Assembly (NCBI GenBank): GCA_003216075.1
Contig: QCJK01000012.1
Coordinates: forward strand, 1-50,319
Reading direction: 5' to 3'
Origin: Prochlorococcus sp. AG-409-B05
GTDB lineage: Bacteria; Cyanobacteriota; Cyanobacteriia; PCC-6307; Cyanobiaceae
Length of the DNA: 50,319 nucleotides
The first letter of the stretch is position 1. Every line of letters starts with the position of its first letter. Position numbers and translations under genes: made by a program. The notes under the pieces were generated by a model. That model ran no database searches. It was not told the DNA's origin and saw only the letters and a list, made by a program, of their open reading frames with translations. Below are positions 8,870 through 19,581 of this stretch, one piece after another.

Positions 8870-9160
8870 TTGAAAAGATTGGAACTTTGGTCTGTGAATC
8901 CCTGGCGTAAATATTCTTTATTTCTCATAATACTTTTGACTGGTTTTTTGATAGGTGGTGCAATTGGAACGATCAATGGTGCTTTGTCATTAATGGATCC
9001 AGTTGGGGCTTTTTTTGTGGTATTAATTTTGGAGTTTTTGGTGCGCCTTAGGCAGCCTATTTCTTCTTATGGCGAATTTGATTTTGTTTTAAGTTTAATT
9101 GATCTTGCCAGGATAGGAATGCTTTATGGATTACTTATGGAAGGATTTAAGTTGCTTTAA
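8870..9160 (+). CDS. Ycf20-like (DUF565) membrane protein
   Basis: A 96-residue protein with two hydrophobic segments at about 15-36 and 40-58, preceded by NPWRKYSLFLIILLTGFLIGG. This pattern of 'NPWR' followed by a glycine-rich helix is characteristic of the DUF565/Ycf20 family of cyanobacteria and plastids; the plant relative is linked to non-photochemical quenching. No ATG is available: the start is TTG at 8870, and the frame is open only back to a stop at 8813-8815. The long N-terminal extension of some homologues is absent. Confidence 0.7.
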   Translation: MKRLELWSVNPWRKYSLFLIILLTGFLIGGAIGTINGALSLMDPVGAFFVVLILEFLVRLRQPISSYGEFDFVLSLIDLARIGMLYGLLMEGFKLL

Positions 9161-9220
9161 GCAAAGCAATTCGCTTGTTGAATTTCATGCACATTTAATT
9201 GTTTAGATTCTTCATGATAG

Positions 9221-10237
9221 TTAGCATTCAGTTGCTGACAATAGATAAAGAAGTGCCATCCTTATTGGAATGCCATTCTGCACTTGTTGATTGACTAAGC
9301 ATAGTTTGCGATCATCTAAGAGCTTGCTACTTATTTCTACTCCACGATTTGCAGGACCAGGATGAAGTACAGGTACATTTTTTGCACACCACTGAAGTTT
9401 TTCATGTGTAAGGCCATACTCAAGATGATATCTATTTAAATCTGTTAGTAGATTTTCATACATCCTTTCTTGTTGCAATCTTAAGGTCATTACTGCATCT
9501 GCTCCTTTAAAAGCTTCTTTAAGGGATCTCATGATTGTGACTCGACCTCGTTTTTCAATTGGATCAAATTTTTGTCTGGGAGGTGGAGCATTTACAAAAT
9601 CCGAGAATTCCTCGGGTAAAAGACTAGGAGGACCGCATAGCACAACTTCTGCACCACAGCCTGTCAGGGCCCATAAGTTTGAGCGTGCAACCCTTGAATG
9701 GAGTATGTCGCCAACTATGACGATTTTTTTTCCTTGCAGCGCAGCAGGAGTTGGATTATCTGGTTTGAAATGATTGGCGAGTGTAAATAGGTCTAGTAAT
9801 CCTTGGCTTGGATGACTATGTAGTCCATCCCCACCATTGAGAACAGCTGTTTGTTGCCCTATCTCATCTAAGGATTGTGCGAGTTGTTCTGGCACATTTG
9901 TAGAACTATGACGCACAACTAATACATCTGCTCCCATGGCGACATATGTCATGGCTGTATCGAGTGGCGTCTCTCCTTTTTTGAGTGAGCTGTTACTGGG
10001 AGAAAAGCTCATTACATCAGCTGAAAGAGATCGTGCCGCTATTTCAAAACTACTTCTAGTGCGGGTGCTGGGTTCAAAAAATAAAGTAGCAATTGAATGA
10101 CCTTGAAGGGCTGGTAACTTGCGCGCACCTGTTTTTGGGATTGCCTTGAATCTCTTCGCAAGTTCAAGTACTGCGCTGTAATCCTCAAGAGAGAAGGTCG
10201 CAAGATCAAGTATGTGTTTATGGTTCCAGCTAATCAT
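9221..10237 (-). CDS. pyrB: Aspartate carbamoyltransferase catalytic chain
   Basis: Second step of pyrimidine synthesis, condensing carbamoyl phosphate with aspartate. From the ATG at 10237 it is 338 residues. The carbamoyl-phosphate site STRTR is at 57-61, HPSQ at 142-145, and HPGPANRG lies near the C terminus. The start overlaps the upstream aag stop (bases 10234-10237, an ATGA overlap), which fits translational coupling and argues against the longer frame opening at 10285. No pyrI regulatory chain is nearby, as expected in cyanobacteria. Confidence 0.96.
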   Translation of the reverse strand: MISWNHKHILDLATFSLEDYSAVLELAKRFKAIPKTGARKLPALQGHSIATLFFEPSTRTRSSFEIAARSLSADVMSFSPSNSSLKKGETPLDTAMTYVAMGADVLVVRHSSTNVPEQLAQSLDEIGQQTAVLNGGDGLHSHPSQGLLDLFTLANHFKPDNPTPAALQGKKIVIVGDILHSRVARSNLWALTGCGAEVVLCGPPSLLPEEFSDFVNAPPPRQKFDPIEKRGRVTIMRSLKEAFKGADAVMTLRLQQERMYENLLTDLNRYHLEYGLTHEKLQWCAKNVPVLHPGPANRGVEISSKLLDDRKLCLVNQQVQNGIPIRMALLYLLSATEC

Positions 10238-10848
10238 GGACCATCGCCTTTCAATGGTTTCCATGCTTCGAGAGGGGAGGGGCAACGATCACCCTTAGCC
10301 CGCTTACTGACACTTCGACTGGTTTGAAGATACCAACGCCAAGATAACTCTTTTGCTTTGGATATGCCGACTCTAGTTGTACATAGAATGTTATGCATAT
10401 TTGTGGTTGATGATCTCTCGATAAGCCATAGGCCATTCTCTATTGAGATTGGTAAACCATCATGTGAGACATTTAATCCAAATCTCCGAGCCAATAAAGA
10501 AGGCCCTGCAGCCACTCGTTCGTCTTCGTCTGCGATTGCAATAGATCTCAAAAGGACACCGCTTGCAAAACTTGATCGATCAGTAACTACATTTACACAG
10601 TGATGTATGCCATAAGTGAGATACACATATAGATGCCCAGGCTCTCCAAAAAGGGTTTCATTACTTGGTGTTTTTCGTTGATATCCATGACAGCCTGGTT
10701 CTATTTGAGAATATGCCTCGGTCTCAATAATGACACCCCAAATAATTTCCCCATTAATTTGACGCTTTACTAATTTACAACCTATTAAATTAGGAGCGAC
10801 TATTTCTGCTGGGCGCCTAAAGAAATCATTTGAGATTATTCGGGTCAT
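10234..10848 (-). CDS. 3-methyladenine DNA glycosylase (AAG/MPG family)
   Basis: Removes alkylated purines such as 3-methyladenine during base-excision repair. The 204-residue length and the motifs fit the Mpg/AAG family (PF02245): the catalytic Glu lies in IETEAY (residues 41-46), followed by [17 protein letters not shown] (72-88), where YG and the Val/Asn positions line the base pocket, and GVLLRSI. It overlaps the pyrB start by 4 bp. The C-terminal approximately 40 residues diverge from the family consensus, so substrate range cannot be judged. Confidence 0.9.
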   Translation of the reverse strand: MTRIISNDFFRRPAEIVAPNLIGCKLVKRQINGEIIWGVIIETEAYSQIEPGCHGYQRKTPSNETLFGEPGHLYVYLTYGIHHCVNVVTDRSSFASGVLLRSIAIADEDERVAAGPSLLARRFGLNVSHDGLPISIENGLWLIERSSTTNMHNILCTTRVGISKAKELSWRWYLQTSRSVSKRAKGDRCPSPLEAWKPLKGDGP

Positions 10849-11143
10849 TTTTAAAAGCTATTAGGGGGAAATGGAGAAAATGATCTTGGTTGAAAATGGC
10901 TAATTAATGCGAAGATTATGATCTTTTAGTGTTTCAGATTTTTCTATTTTAACCAAGGCTAGAGGTAGGTAAATACTTTGTAATTAATACTTCAATGTTA
11001 TTTGTTTTGATTGCGTCTAGTATTAGTTCTTGATTTTTTAATCATTTATGCGAACCTTGCATCCTGATTGAAAATACTTTAAAGCTATTTAAAATAATAT
11101 AAGATTGTATTACTATTCCATTAGATACTGCCATAATATTTGC

Positions 11144-11932
11144 ATGGGATCTGTCTTTCCTGGTGAGGTTGAGAGCCTCAAATCTATTCGATTGGATTTG
11201 CGGAGCTGGGTAGAAGTCGAGACTTATTTAAAACATTATAAGGGGATTATTCTCCCGATTGGGTCTACAGAGCAACATGGACCTACTGGTGCCATTGGAA
11301 CTGATTCCATTACGGCGGAAGCTGTGGCTTTAGAAGTTGGTAGACGAACTGGAATTTATGTAACCCCGACACAATCGTTTGGGATGGCTGAACATCATCT
11401 TGGCTTTCCAGGAACCATGAGTCTTAAGCCAACCACTTTGATTGCAGTGATGCATGATCTGATTTTGTCTCTTGCGAGTCATGGATTTGAGAGGATCTTT
11501 GTAATTAATGGTCATGGAGGCAACATTTCAAGCGTTAAGGCCGCATTCGCTCAGGCTTATGATTCCGTGAGGGCTCGAAATTTGTCAGTTTCTCCGTATT
11601 TGCGCTGTAAACTGGTTAACTGGTTTATGGCAGAACAGGTGTTTATTGAAGCTAGAAAATTGTATGGCGACAGTGAAGGGCAGCATGCAACGCCTAGTGA
11701 GATTGCTTTAACTCTCTTCTTGGAACCTAGTCTCCTGATGAAGCAAATTGAACTGCCGAAGGCAAGCCCTGCAGGTCCTATTCATGGACCTGAAGACTTT
11801 CGCAGGAGGTATCCTGATGGTCGGATGGGGTCTGCTCCTCATTTAGCTAAGCCAAAGCATGGCGAGTCTTTTCTGGCAAAGGCCTCTTTTGCATTGAGCG
11901 AGGATTTATCTAATTTTTTGGCTGCATCATGA
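11144..11932 (+). CDS. Creatininase-family metallohydrolase
   Basis: Member of the creatininase/creatinine amidohydrolase fold (PF02633). From ATG 11144 it is 262 residues. The metal-binding set is visible: Glu and His in GSTEQHG (E43, H45), Asp in IGTDS (D54), His in INGHGGN (H124), and Glu in [11 protein letters not shown] (E178). Family members act on creatinine, formamides or mycofactocin/riboflavin-type intermediates. In cyanobacteria the substrate is not established, so I do not assign one. It overlaps gatC by 4 bp (ATGA at 11929-11932). An upstream TTG at 11105 would add 13 residues. Confidence 0.88.
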   Translation: MGSVFPGEVESLKSIRLDLRSWVEVETYLKHYKGIILPIGSTEQHGPTGAIGTDSITAEAVALEVGRRTGIYVTPTQSFGMAEHHLGFPGTMSLKPTTLIAVMHDLILSLASHGFERIFVINGHGGNISSVKAAFAQAYDSVRARNLSVSPYLRCKLVNWFMAEQVFIEARKLYGDSEGQHATPSEIALTLFLEPSLLMKQIELPKASPAGPIHGPEDFRRRYPDGRMGSAPHLAKPKHGESFLAKASFALSEDLSNFLAAS

Positions 11933-12222
11933 GTAAGATCACTTCGGACGATGTGCGAAAAGTTGCTAATCTTTCAAGATTAGATTTGCATGAGGAGCAG
12001 ATAGATACTTATGCAAGTCAACTAGAGAAAATACTTGATTATATAGATCATTTAGAAAAGGTTGACACGACTAATGTGATTCCAACTACTAGAGCAGTAG
12101 AGGTGATTAATGTCATTAGAGATGATCAGGTTGAGTACACAAATGTTCGCGAAGAATTGATTGATTTGGCTCCAGATAGAGAAGGAGATTTTTATAAAGT
12201 TCCGAAAATCATCTCTGATTAA
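11929..12222 (+). CDS. gatC: Asp/Glu-tRNA(Asn/Gln) amidotransferase subunit C
   Basis: Small 97-residue subunit that holds the GatA-GatB pair together for transamidation of Glu-tRNA(Gln). It shows the typical N terminus [17 protein letters not shown] and the '[16 protein letters not shown]' helix, and ends in the usual proline/valine-rich 'FYKVPKII' tail. It overlaps the creatininase gene by 4 bp and ends only 3 bp from the convergent crtR stop, leaving no room for a separate terminator. Confidence 0.95.
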   Translation: MSKITSDDVRKVANLSRLDLHEEQIDTYASQLEKILDYIDHLEKVDTTNVIPTTRAVEVINVIRDDQVEYTNVREELIDLAPDREGDFYKVPKIISD

Positions 12223-12225
12223 ATT

Positions 12226-13257
12226 TTATTTCGACGATGGAATTACAGCAGTCTTGTGAAGAAGATTAATCCATTTTTTTCTTAGACTTCTGTTGGGCAA
12301 TAGCTTTGCTAAAGGCCTCATTTTGCTCCTTCTTTTCTTATGACTTCTTATGCCAAGTAAAATGTCATAGAGGAAATTTAAACCATCAGTACGGGTTTCA
12401 AAAATGCCCATTCGTTGGGGAGAACCTTTTGCATCTAGCAGTGGCTTTGTTGCTTCATATGCAGGCTTATACTCAAACCATGGAATGGATGGCCACAGAT
12501 GATGAACAAGGTGATAATTTTGCCCCATAATCAACCAATTCATTACTCTACTTGGATAAACTCTTGCATTTTTCCATTTATTGCGCGCAAGAAATGGTCG
12601 ATGTGGAAGATAATCAAAGAATATGCCCAATGTAACTCCAACCATTAATGCTGGTCCAAACCATAGATTATAGATCACGTTCATAAAATTATATTTAATT
12701 CCTGCAATTACAATTGAAATAAATAAACCTCTCTCTATTCCCCATTGCATTAGTTCGTATTTTCGCCATAGTTTTCTCTCGAAGAAGAAATATTCGTGAT
12801 AAAAAAATCGTGGAGCTATTAGCCAGACAGGTCCAAAGGTACTCACAATATGATCTGGATCATTTTTTGGATCATTGACATGAGAATGATGTTGAAGATG
12901 CACTCTTGTGAATACTGGAAAGCTAAAGCCCAATAAGATCGCTGCCCCATGTCCCATGGCTTGGTTAATCCATTTGTTTGGATGTGCTGCTTTATGACAA
13001 GCATCATGAATGACTGTTCCTTCCATATGGAGGGCAAGAAAGGCCGTTCCAACCAATACTGGTAATGGCCAACTTCCTTGGTACCACTCCCAAATACTTA
13101 GTGCTGCTAATAAATATCCGCCTATGAACAACCCCATTGTGAGATTCCAGGGGCTTGGTGGATCTAAATATTTTTGAATGACTTTCTGCCAAGCTGCAAC
13201 TGAATGCAAGTCTTTAGGTAAATCTTGTTTATTAGACATCTCAATTAGCTTTTCCAT
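12226..13257 (-). CDS. crtR: Beta-carotene hydroxylase CrtR
   Basis: Membrane di-iron hydroxylase of the fatty-acid-desaturase superfamily, making zeaxanthin from beta-carotene. The 343 residues carry the three histidine boxes HDACH (84-88), HLQHH (120-124) and HLVHH (near 250), plus hydrophobic segments around 40-75, 100-115 and 185-225. CrtR rather than a fatty-acid desaturase is indicated by the length and the EGTVIHDACHKAAHP context. Zeaxanthin is a major photoprotective pigment in Prochlorococcus (established knowledge). It is convergent with gatC, leaving a 3-bp gap. The basic C-terminal tail (HKKRRSKMRPL) is longer than in freshwater homologues as I recall them. Confidence 0.92.
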   Translation of the reverse strand: MEKLIEMSNKQDLPKDLHSVAAWQKVIQKYLDPPSPWNLTMGLFIGGYLLAALSIWEWYQGSWPLPVLVGTAFLALHMEGTVIHDACHKAAHPNKWINQAMGHGAAILLGFSFPVFTRVHLQHHSHVNDPKNDPDHIVSTFGPVWLIAPRFFYHEYFFFERKLWRKYELMQWGIERGLFISIVIAGIKYNFMNVIYNLWFGPALMVGVTLGIFFDYLPHRPFLARNKWKNARVYPSRVMNWLIMGQNYHLVHHLWPSIPWFEYKPAYEATKPLLDAKGSPQRMGIFETRTDGLNFLYDILLGIRSHKKRRSKMRPLAKLLPNRSLRKKWINLLHKTAVIPSSK

Positions 13258-13312
13258 TGCGTTTAGCTTGAACAGTTAGCAGGAAAAACATCACGCCAAG
13301 TTGCAAAATAGA

Positions 13313-13394
13313 TGCCCACCGGGAGACTTGAACTCCCACGACCGAAGTCACTGGTACCTAAAACCAGCGCGTCTACCAATTCCGCCAGGTGGGC
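13313..13394 (-). tRNA. tRNA-Leu (anticodon TAG)
   Basis: On the minus strand GCCCACC pairs with GGTGGGC, with discriminator A. The D arm is GCGGAATTGGTAGACGC. The anticodon stem CTGGT/ACCAG has loop TTTAGGT (anticodon TAG, reading CUN). A long class II variable arm contains GACTTCGGTC, and the T arm GGGAG/CTCCC has loop TTCAAGT. CCA is not encoded. Confidence 0.95.
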
Positions 13395-13765
13395 AAAAGG
13401 ATTTTTACTTTTATCTAAACCAGCTTTGAGCCTAACAGAGTGGAAATACAGGTTGGAAGGAATTGGTTGATCTTATGCTATTTGTCTTGACCAATCCATC
13501 CAATAGGTTTTTTTGAGCTTATCCAAAAGGATCTTGCTATTTTGACAAATGGAAAAGGTATTTTTATGAGAGAGTTTGATTCTGTTTTTTTAGTTGCAAT
13601 AGTTCTTTCATTTTAATAGTGATTTAGAGGGGGCTTTCTGAGAAAGAAGAGTATTTGCAGTTATCAATCAAACTTTAAAACTTAAGTTTAGTGAAAATGA
13701 TTCAACTTTTCCCCTTTGGAAGTTTATACATAATTTGATAATCAGATTAAAGCTCTCGCTTTTTC
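13395..13765. other. Intergenic region upstream of tRNA-Leu and the Ycf66-like gene
   Basis: 371 bp of AT-rich sequence between divergent genes, so it should hold promoters for both. I see no gene: the only ATG frame (near 13567) ends after 16 codons. No clear hairpin or T-tract terminator is visible. Confidence 0.4.
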
Positions 13766-14326
13766 ATGCTTGCTATCTTCCTCGGAGATTTAGCTTTTTT
13801 AGTGGGATTGGCAATTTTGTTACTACCACTCATGGTGACAGAGCTTAGTCGCCCAAGAGATGTCATTTTGGGTATTTCTACTTTGTTGTTGGGGCTTGTT
13901 CTTGTGACGAGTCACGACCGATTGAATGGTTCTCCAATATTAGGAATTATTTGTGGTGCAATTATAATAATGAAACTTGGTTCAGAAGTTGCTCATAATC
14001 GTTGGCAGGATCTAACGCAAGAGGAGAAGCATCGTCTTGGATCTCTTGAGCGATGGATGACAAGTCTTCAGCAATTGAGTGCTATTGGCTTTAGGACAGG
14101 AGGAATTTTTGGGGATTTAATAAAGGTCATAAGGATTCCAGGGAAAGCAACTACAAGTGGGAAAAAAAATGGCAAAAAATGGATTCGACCTGAAATACTC
14201 ACAAATCAAAACCCCATTAATTCAGTGAATATGTCTTCTGGTGAGGGCTCTTCAGGACAAAACAAGGTCATTGAAGCAAAACTCGAAATGCCTTCAAAGT
14301 CACATGGTGCCCAAAAGGATTCATAA
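13766..14326 (+). CDS. Ycf66-like membrane protein
   Basis: A 186-residue protein with three hydrophobic segments in the first 75 residues, then a conserved-looking patch with RWQDLTQEEKHRLGSLERW, then a low-complexity polar tail (Ser/Lys/Asn/Gly rich). This layout of N-terminal helices and a variable hydrophilic C terminus resembles the Ycf66 family of cyanobacteria and plastids, whose function is unknown. The assignment is from memory of the family and not certain. It ends 22 bp before ileS and is probably co-transcribed with it. The start at 13766 is an ATG preceded by AT-rich sequence. Confidence 0.62.
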   Translation: MLAIFLGDLAFLVGLAILLLPLMVTELSRPRDVILGISTLLLGLVLVTSHDRLNGSPILGIICGAIIIMKLGSEVAHNRWQDLTQEEKHRLGSLERWMTSLQQLSAIGFRTGGIFGDLIKVIRIPGKATTSGKKNGKKWIRPEILTNQNPINSVNMSSGEGSSGQNKVIEAKLEMPSKSHGAQKDS

Positions 14327-14348
14327 TTCTCTCTATTGAATTATCACC

Positions 14349-17255
14349 GTGAATCAGAAGAAGCCACAGGGTGGTGATTCTCTCCGCCCTTCTTACAAGG
14401 AAACCCTCAATTTGTTGAGGACTGATTTTGGGATGCGGGCTAATGCCGTACAACGGGAGCCTGAGTTGCAGTCATTTTGGAGAGATAGAGGTATTGATCT
14501 AAGTCTTGGGTTAGAGAATAAGGGAGAAGCTTTTACTCTTCATGATGGCCCACCATATGCAAATGGAGCCCTGCATATGGGACATGCTTTGAATAAAGTT
14601 TTGAAAGATATTATTAATAAATATCAGATCTTGCAGGGCCGAAAGGTTCGCTTTGTTCCTGGCTGGGATTGTCATGGACTACCTATTGAATTAAAGGTTC
14701 TTCAAACTCTTAGTCAAGATCAACGTGCTGCATTAACTCCCTTGAAATTGAGGAAAAAAGCAGCTGCTTATGCCATGAAACAAGTTGATATTCAAATGTC
14801 AGGTTTTAAACGTTGGGGCGTGTGGGCTGACTGGGCTAATCCCTATTTGACTTTGCACAAGGAATACGAAGCTGCTCAGATCAAAGTGTTTGGAGATATG
14901 GTCCTAAAGGGACATATTTATCGAGGTTTGAAACCTGTTCATTGGAGCCCTAGTTCTAGGACTGCATTAGCAGAAGCTGAACTTGAATACCCAGACGGAC
15001 ATACTAGTAACAGCATTTACGTTGCTTTCCCAGTACATGAGCTGCCAGTTGCTTTAAGTCAATGTCTTGAAAATCAGGGAGTAGAGATTTGTAAAAATCA
15101 AAGCAACTTAAGTAAAGTTTTAAAGGTTGCCATATGGACGACGACTCCATGGACATTGCCAGCCAATATGGCCATCTCTGTTAATGAGAACCTGGACTAT
15201 GTATTTGCAGAAGACCAAAATGATTGTTTAATTATTATCGCTGATGATCTTTTGCCAACAGTTAGTGAACATTTAGGTCTTAAATTAAAAAGAAAGGCAG
15301 TAGTGAAAGGAGGCCTCCTTAATGGACTTTTGTATAAGCATCCTTTGTTTGATCGTATAAGCCCTATTGTGATAGGTGGTGATTACATTACTACTGAAAG
15401 TGGGACAGGGTTAGTTCATACTGCCCCAGGCCATGGGGTCGATGATTTTAATACTGCAAGAAAATATGATATTCCTGTATTTTGCCCAGTAGATGAGGCT
15501 GGATACTTGACTAATCAAGCTGGTGACTTTGAGGGTTTAAATGTTCTTAAGGACGCGAATCCATCAATAATAAGAGCGCTTGATGAGGCCGGAGCCCTCT
15601 TGAAAGAAGAGCTCTATGAGCATAGATATCCATATGATTGGAGAACTAAAAAACCAACAATTTTTCGTGCTACCGAGCAATGGTTTGCTTCAGTTGAAGG
15701 ATTTCGAAAGGATGCTTTGGCCTCTATTGATTTAGTTGAGTGGTTACCTTCTTCTGGCCGTAATCGTATTGAGGCAATGATTAAAGAACGAGGTGATTGG
15801 TGTATATCAAGACAACGAACTTGGGGAGTTCCAATACCTGTATTTTACGAAAGAGATGGAAATGATATTTTACTTAACGCTGACACACTCTCTCATGTTG
15901 AGTCTTTAATTGCAGAAAATGGTTCAGATGTTTGGTGGCAATTAGAAGAGTCAGAACTCCTTCCACCGAAATATTCTAAAGAAGCAAAACGTTGGAGAAA
16001 AGGAACTGATACGATGGATGTTTGGTTTGATTCTGGCTCAAGTTGGGCTGCGGTTACAACTCAACGTGAAGGATTAAATTATGCTGCAGACCTTTACCTA
16101 GAAGGTTCAGATCAGCATCGTGGATGGTTTCAATCTTCACTTTTAACTTCTGTCGCTGTAAATGCTAAACCACCATTTAAAAGAGTTTTAACGCACGGGT
16201 TCGCATTGGATGAAAAGGGACGAAAAATGAGCAAATCTGTTGGCAATATTATTGACCCACAAGTGATTATAAATGGAGGTAATAATCAGAAACAACAGCC
16301 AGCATATGGAGCAGATGTTTTGAGATTATGGGTTAGTTCCGTGGATTATGAGGTTGATGTTCCGATAGGTGAGACTATTTTAAGACAATTGTCTGATGTG
16401 TATAGAAAAGTAAGAAATACAGCACGTTATTTATTAGGAAATTTACATGATTTTGACCCTGTAAGGGACCATATAGAAGTTCAGGAATTACCACTTCTTG
16501 ATCGTTGGATGCTTCATCGAACCTCCGAAGTATTAGATGATATTACTGATGCATTTGAAACTTATGACTTCTCTCGCTTTTTCCAAATCATACAAAGCTT
16601 CTGTGTTGTTGATTTGTCTAATTTCTATCTTGATATAGCTAAGGATCGATTGTATGTAAGCGCTAGAAATGCTCAGCGTCGTCGTTCTTGTCAAAATGTG
16701 ATGGCTGAAATTGTTGAGCGATTTGCAGGTGCTATTTCGCCAGTTTTATCTCATATGGCTGAAGATATATGGCAAAACCTTCCCTATTCTGTAAAAGAAG
16801 AATCCGTTTTCTTAAGAGGGTGGCCTAACGTTCCTGACTCTTGGAAAGATAGTTCGCTGGTATCTCCTATTTCTCATCTGAGAGAGCTTAGAAGTTCGGT
16901 AAACAGAGCTTTAGAAGATTGCCGCGTTAATCATGGCTTAGGCGCTGGACTAGAGGCGGCTGTTCGTCTTGAACCAAAATCTCAAGAACTTAGAGACGCA
17001 ATTGATTGGCTTATTAGTCAAGGTGATGTTGAGGTAGATGGATTGCGGGATTGGTTGTTGGTTTCTCAATTGCAAATTGGTGGTGAGCCATGGGCGGAGC
17101 TCTTAACTAGTCAGGATTCAGATTCTGTACTTATTGAGATTTCAAGGGCCAGAGGAATTAAATGTGATCGTTGTTGGCATTATAAAAATGATACAGGTCA
17201 AAATAATGAGAATTTAAATGTATGTGGCCGTTGTTTTGATATTTTAAAACAATAA
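14349..17255 (+). CDS. ileS: Isoleucyl-tRNA synthetase
   Basis: Class I synthetase charging tRNA-Ile. The 968 residues start at GTG 14349. The HIGH-type motif is HMGH (76-79) after PPYANGAL, the KMSKS loop is at 626-630, and the editing domain (CP1) contains [10 protein letters not shown] and the [12 protein letters not shown] core. The C-terminal zinc knuckle is CDRCWHY followed by CGRC, the bacterial eubacterial-type arrangement. No unusual insertion or truncation is seen. It follows the Ycf66-like gene by 22 bp. Confidence 0.98.
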   Translation: MNQKKPQGGDSLRPSYKETLNLLRTDFGMRANAVQREPELQSFWRDRGIDLSLGLENKGEAFTLHDGPPYANGALHMGHALNKVLKDIINKYQILQGRKVRFVPGWDCHGLPIELKVLQTLSQDQRAALTPLKLRKKAAAYAMKQVDIQMSGFKRWGVWADWANPYLTLHKEYEAAQIKVFGDMVLKGHIYRGLKPVHWSPSSRTALAEAELEYPDGHTSNSIYVAFPVHELPVALSQCLENQGVEICKNQSNLSKVLKVAIWTTTPWTLPANMAISVNENLDYVFAEDQNDCLIIIADDLLPTVSEHLGLKLKRKAVVKGGLLNGLLYKHPLFDRISPIVIGGDYITTESGTGLVHTAPGHGVDDFNTARKYDIPVFCPVDEAGYLTNQAGDFEGLNVLKDANPSIIRALDEAGALLKEELYEHRYPYDWRTKKPTIFRATEQWFASVEGFRKDALASIDLVEWLPSSGRNRIEAMIKERGDWCISRQRTWGVPIPVFYERDGNDILLNADTLSHVESLIAENGSDVWWQLEESELLPPKYSKEAKRWRKGTDTMDVWFDSGSSWAAVTTQREGLNYAADLYLEGSDQHRGWFQSSLLTSVAVNAKPPFKRVLTHGFALDEKGRKMSKSVGNIIDPQVIINGGNNQKQQPAYGADVLRLWVSSVDYEVDVPIGETILRQLSDVYRKVRNTARYLLGNLHDFDPVRDHIEVQELPLLDRWMLHRTSEVLDDITDAFETYDFSRFFQIIQSFCVVDLSNFYLDIAKDRLYVSARNAQRRRSCQNVMAEIVERFAGAISPVLSHMAEDIWQNLPYSVKEESVFLRGWPNVPDSWKDSSLVSPISHLRELRSSVNRALEDCRVNHGLGAGLEAAVRLEPKSQELRDAIDWLISQGDVEVDGLRDWLLVSQLQIGGEPWAELLTSQDSDSVLIEISRARGIKCDRCWHYKNDTGQNNENLNVCGRCFDILKQ

Positions 17256-17615
17256 AGTTTAAATTAATTTTTTTGAGATTAATATCAGATTTCATAGGGC
17301 TTTTATTTCCAATGAATTCTTTTGGTTGTCATTAGCCCATGTAAAACTATTGCTTTTAGAGGACCTAAAGGCCATTTTAATATCTCACCACTCACAAATT
17401 TTGTCTCTTTGGGAACTGTAGATTCATTTATGTCAAAGTTGGCAGGATGTTTTATAGAACTACTTATTTCACGAAATATTAATATTTCAAATGATTATTT
17501 TGAATGATTTTATTTTTCAATCAAACTCTGAAAACTCACAATTTGATTAGTTGTATTCCTAGTTAGATCTTCCAAATTTTTTAATAGCTTTATATTTCCT
17601 AGAGATTTTATTTGA
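17256..17615. other. Gap between convergent ileS and the DUF3177 gene
   Basis: 360 bp, very AT-rich. A 61-codon frame (TTG start, 17322-17507, plus) exists, but its translation has mixed low-complexity character, no recognisable domain and no upstream partner. I see no strong terminator for ileS here. Confidence 0.35.
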
Positions 17616-18227
17616 TTAGAAATCACCAGCGATTCTTCCTTGTTTGGGAAGTTTGATTAGAAGCCATTGCAATAAACCAACTAAATAAGCCATTAGAGCT
17701 GCGTATCCAACAAATGCAGCTAAAGGTTCTGTCCAATTAGCACCAAATAGAAAATTAAATAATTTTTGAGTAGCTTGATGAAATTCTTGAGGAGCCTCAA
17801 GCCATGAAAGACAGATGTTCGTGTTTGCATTCTTTAGACAACTTAGGCTGATTAAGGTCATGTTTGCCATGAATATTCCTAGGCCAGTCACTGCCCAGCG
17901 CCAGATTTTTACTGTTAGAGCTAAAGGTCTCCATGGAGGTAAATCTGTAAGCTCTTCATTTAGGTCTACCCAGAACCAAAGTGAAATAATTACTAAAAAA
18001 GGTGCAATAAAGGCTGTTAAATATCCAATTTGTCGCTGGCCAGTTATTAAAAGCATGCTTATTGCAATCAAACTGGAGGTTTTCCAATAGATGCTCAGTA
18101 ATCTGACTATGGAGGATTCTTTACGAAGAGTTGCCCATACAAGGAGTATCAATGGAAGGCCCATGGCAAAGGTCGCACCTAAACGATATGTAAGCCACAC
18201 AAGGGTGCGATATGTGATTTCAGGCAC
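17616..18227 (-). CDS. DUF3177 family membrane protein
   Basis: A 203-residue integral membrane protein, GTG start at 18227, with about five hydrophobic segments (around 12-32, 45-62, 66-88, 108-130 and 165-193). Its N terminus, with 'RTLVWLTYRLGATFAMGLPLILLVWA', matches my memory of DUF3177, a family confined to cyanobacteria and of unknown function. No catalytic motif is visible. It is divergent from the FIST-domain gene with a 70-bp gap that must carry both promoters. Confidence 0.68.
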   Translation of the reverse strand: MPEITYRTLVWLTYRLGATFAMGLPLILLVWATLRKESSIVRLLSIYWKTSSLIAISMLLITGQRQIGYLTAFIAPFLVIISLWFWVDLNEELTDLPPWRPLALTVKIWRWAVTGLGIFMANMTLISLSCLKNANTNICLSWLEAPQEFHQATQKLFNFLFGANWTEPLAAFVGYAALMAYLVGLLQWLLIKLPKQGRIAGDF

Positions 18228-18297
18228 GAGTAGAAGTTCGGTAAGAGTCCATTATCAATGCAGCCATTGCACTTCTAGGGTTGTTAGGGTCAAATCT

Positions 18298-19557
18298 ATG
18301 GAGTCTTTTTATCCTTTCGATTGGTTTAGAAGATCTGAGGTCAGACCAACTTGTCAGACAGCATTGTCCGTAAAGCCTTCCCTAGAGGATGCAATTAAAG
18401 AGATAGTTGAAAGCCTTGAAAGGACTTCAAGTTTTGACTTGGCAATTGTCTTTGCGTCTACAGACTTTGCAAGTGATTTGAATCGTTTATTACCTATATT
18501 ACAAAGTCGATTGAAGGCTGCCCATTGGGTGGGTTGTGTTGGTGGCGGTGTAATTGGAACTAATAGTCAGGGCAATTCACTAGAGATTGAGAGGGAGCCT
18601 GCTTTGAGTGTGACACTGTTGCGTCTACCTGGAGCTTACTTACAGCCTTTTGAGTTAGATCTCAAATCCCTTCCAGATCTCGATGGCCCTTCTCAAAGTT
18701 GGAAAGATTGGGTAGGCATTGAGCCTGAAAAGTGCACCAGCATGCTTTTGTTTGTGGATCCTTCATCAATTGGTATTAATGATCTTCTGAGTGGTCTTGA
18801 TTATGCATATCCAAATGCAGTCACTCTTGGGGGAATTGCAGGTCCTCACAATGCTCCTCATGGTTCGCTTTTTTTGAATGATCGAGTAGTGAAAGGAGCT
18901 ATTGGTTTAGCGATAGGGGGTGAGTGGATGTTGGAAGCGTTAGTAGCAAAGGGATGTAGACCTATTGGGCCTGTGTTTTCAATTGAACAATGCAACAAAA
19001 ATGTTCTTTTGGAACTCAGTCATAAAGAACAGCGTGATAGTCCTGCTGCCTTTTTGCAGCAAGTATTGTCAAACTTATCTGAAGAAGAAAGGGATATGGT
19101 TAGAGACTCTCTCTTTTTAGGGGTTGAGTGTAGTGATTTGGTCATTAGCGGAGTCGGTTCTCCTAGAGCACAAGCAACATTTTTGGTGAGAAATTTGATT
19201 GGGATAGACCCTACTAATGGGGCAGTAGCAGTTGCAGATCGCCTTAGGGCTGGTCAAAATGTACAGTTTCAATTGAGAGAAGCTGAATCGTCGAGACAGC
19301 AAGCTGAGCAGCTTCTTAAAGCTTCCTTGAATAGGTTTGATGAGCCTCCTCTTTGTGGCTTATTGTTTGCTTGCCTTGGAAGAGGAACAAGTTTGTATGG
19401 GAGTCTCAATGGTGATGTAGCGATAGCTCGTGAGGTGATAAATGAGCTGCCCATTGCTGGGGTTTTTTGTAACGGTGAAATTGGTCCAGTTGGAGTTGCA
19501 ACTCATATTCATGCTTATACAGCTTGTTGGGGTTTATTAAGGAGAAAACTTCCCTAG
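18298..19557 (+). CDS. FIST-domain protein (FIST_N plus FIST_C)
   Basis: A 419-residue soluble protein from ATG 18298. The N-terminal half (VGCVGGGVIGTNSQG, LPGAYLQPFELD, PNAVTLGGIAG) matches the FIST_N domain. The C-terminal half (ISGVGSPRAQATFLVRNLIGIDPTNGAVAV, GLLFACLGRG, IAGVFCNGEIGPVG) matches FIST_C. FIST modules are predicted small-ligand sensors, usually attached to kinases, cyclases or chemoreceptors; here it stands alone with no output domain. The frame is open further upstream to 18091, but that part overlaps the divergent DUF3177 gene and is not family-like. trmB begins 24 bp downstream. Confidence 0.85.
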   Translation: MESFYPFDWFRRSEVRPTCQTALSVKPSLEDAIKEIVESLERTSSFDLAIVFASTDFASDLNRLLPILQSRLKAAHWVGCVGGGVIGTNSQGNSLEIEREPALSVTLLRLPGAYLQPFELDLKSLPDLDGPSQSWKDWVGIEPEKCTSMLLFVDPSSIGINDLLSGLDYAYPNAVTLGGIAGPHNAPHGSLFLNDRVVKGAIGLAIGGEWMLEALVAKGCRPIGPVFSIEQCNKNVLLELSHKEQRDSPAAFLQQVLSNLSEEERDMVRDSLFLGVECSDLVISGVGSPRAQATFLVRNLIGIDPTNGAVAVADRLRAGQNVQFQLREAESSRQQAEQLLKASLNRFDEPPLCGLLFACLGRGTSLYGSLNGDVAIAREVINELPIAGVFCNGEIGPVGVATHIHAYTACWGLLRRKLP

Positions 19558-19581
19558 AGTTAAGACGAATTTTTTTGCATA

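Noticed and set aside
17322-17507. Plus-strand frame of 61 codons after ileS
   Set aside because: TTG start, no family, no ribosome site seen; the composition suggests non-coding DNA.
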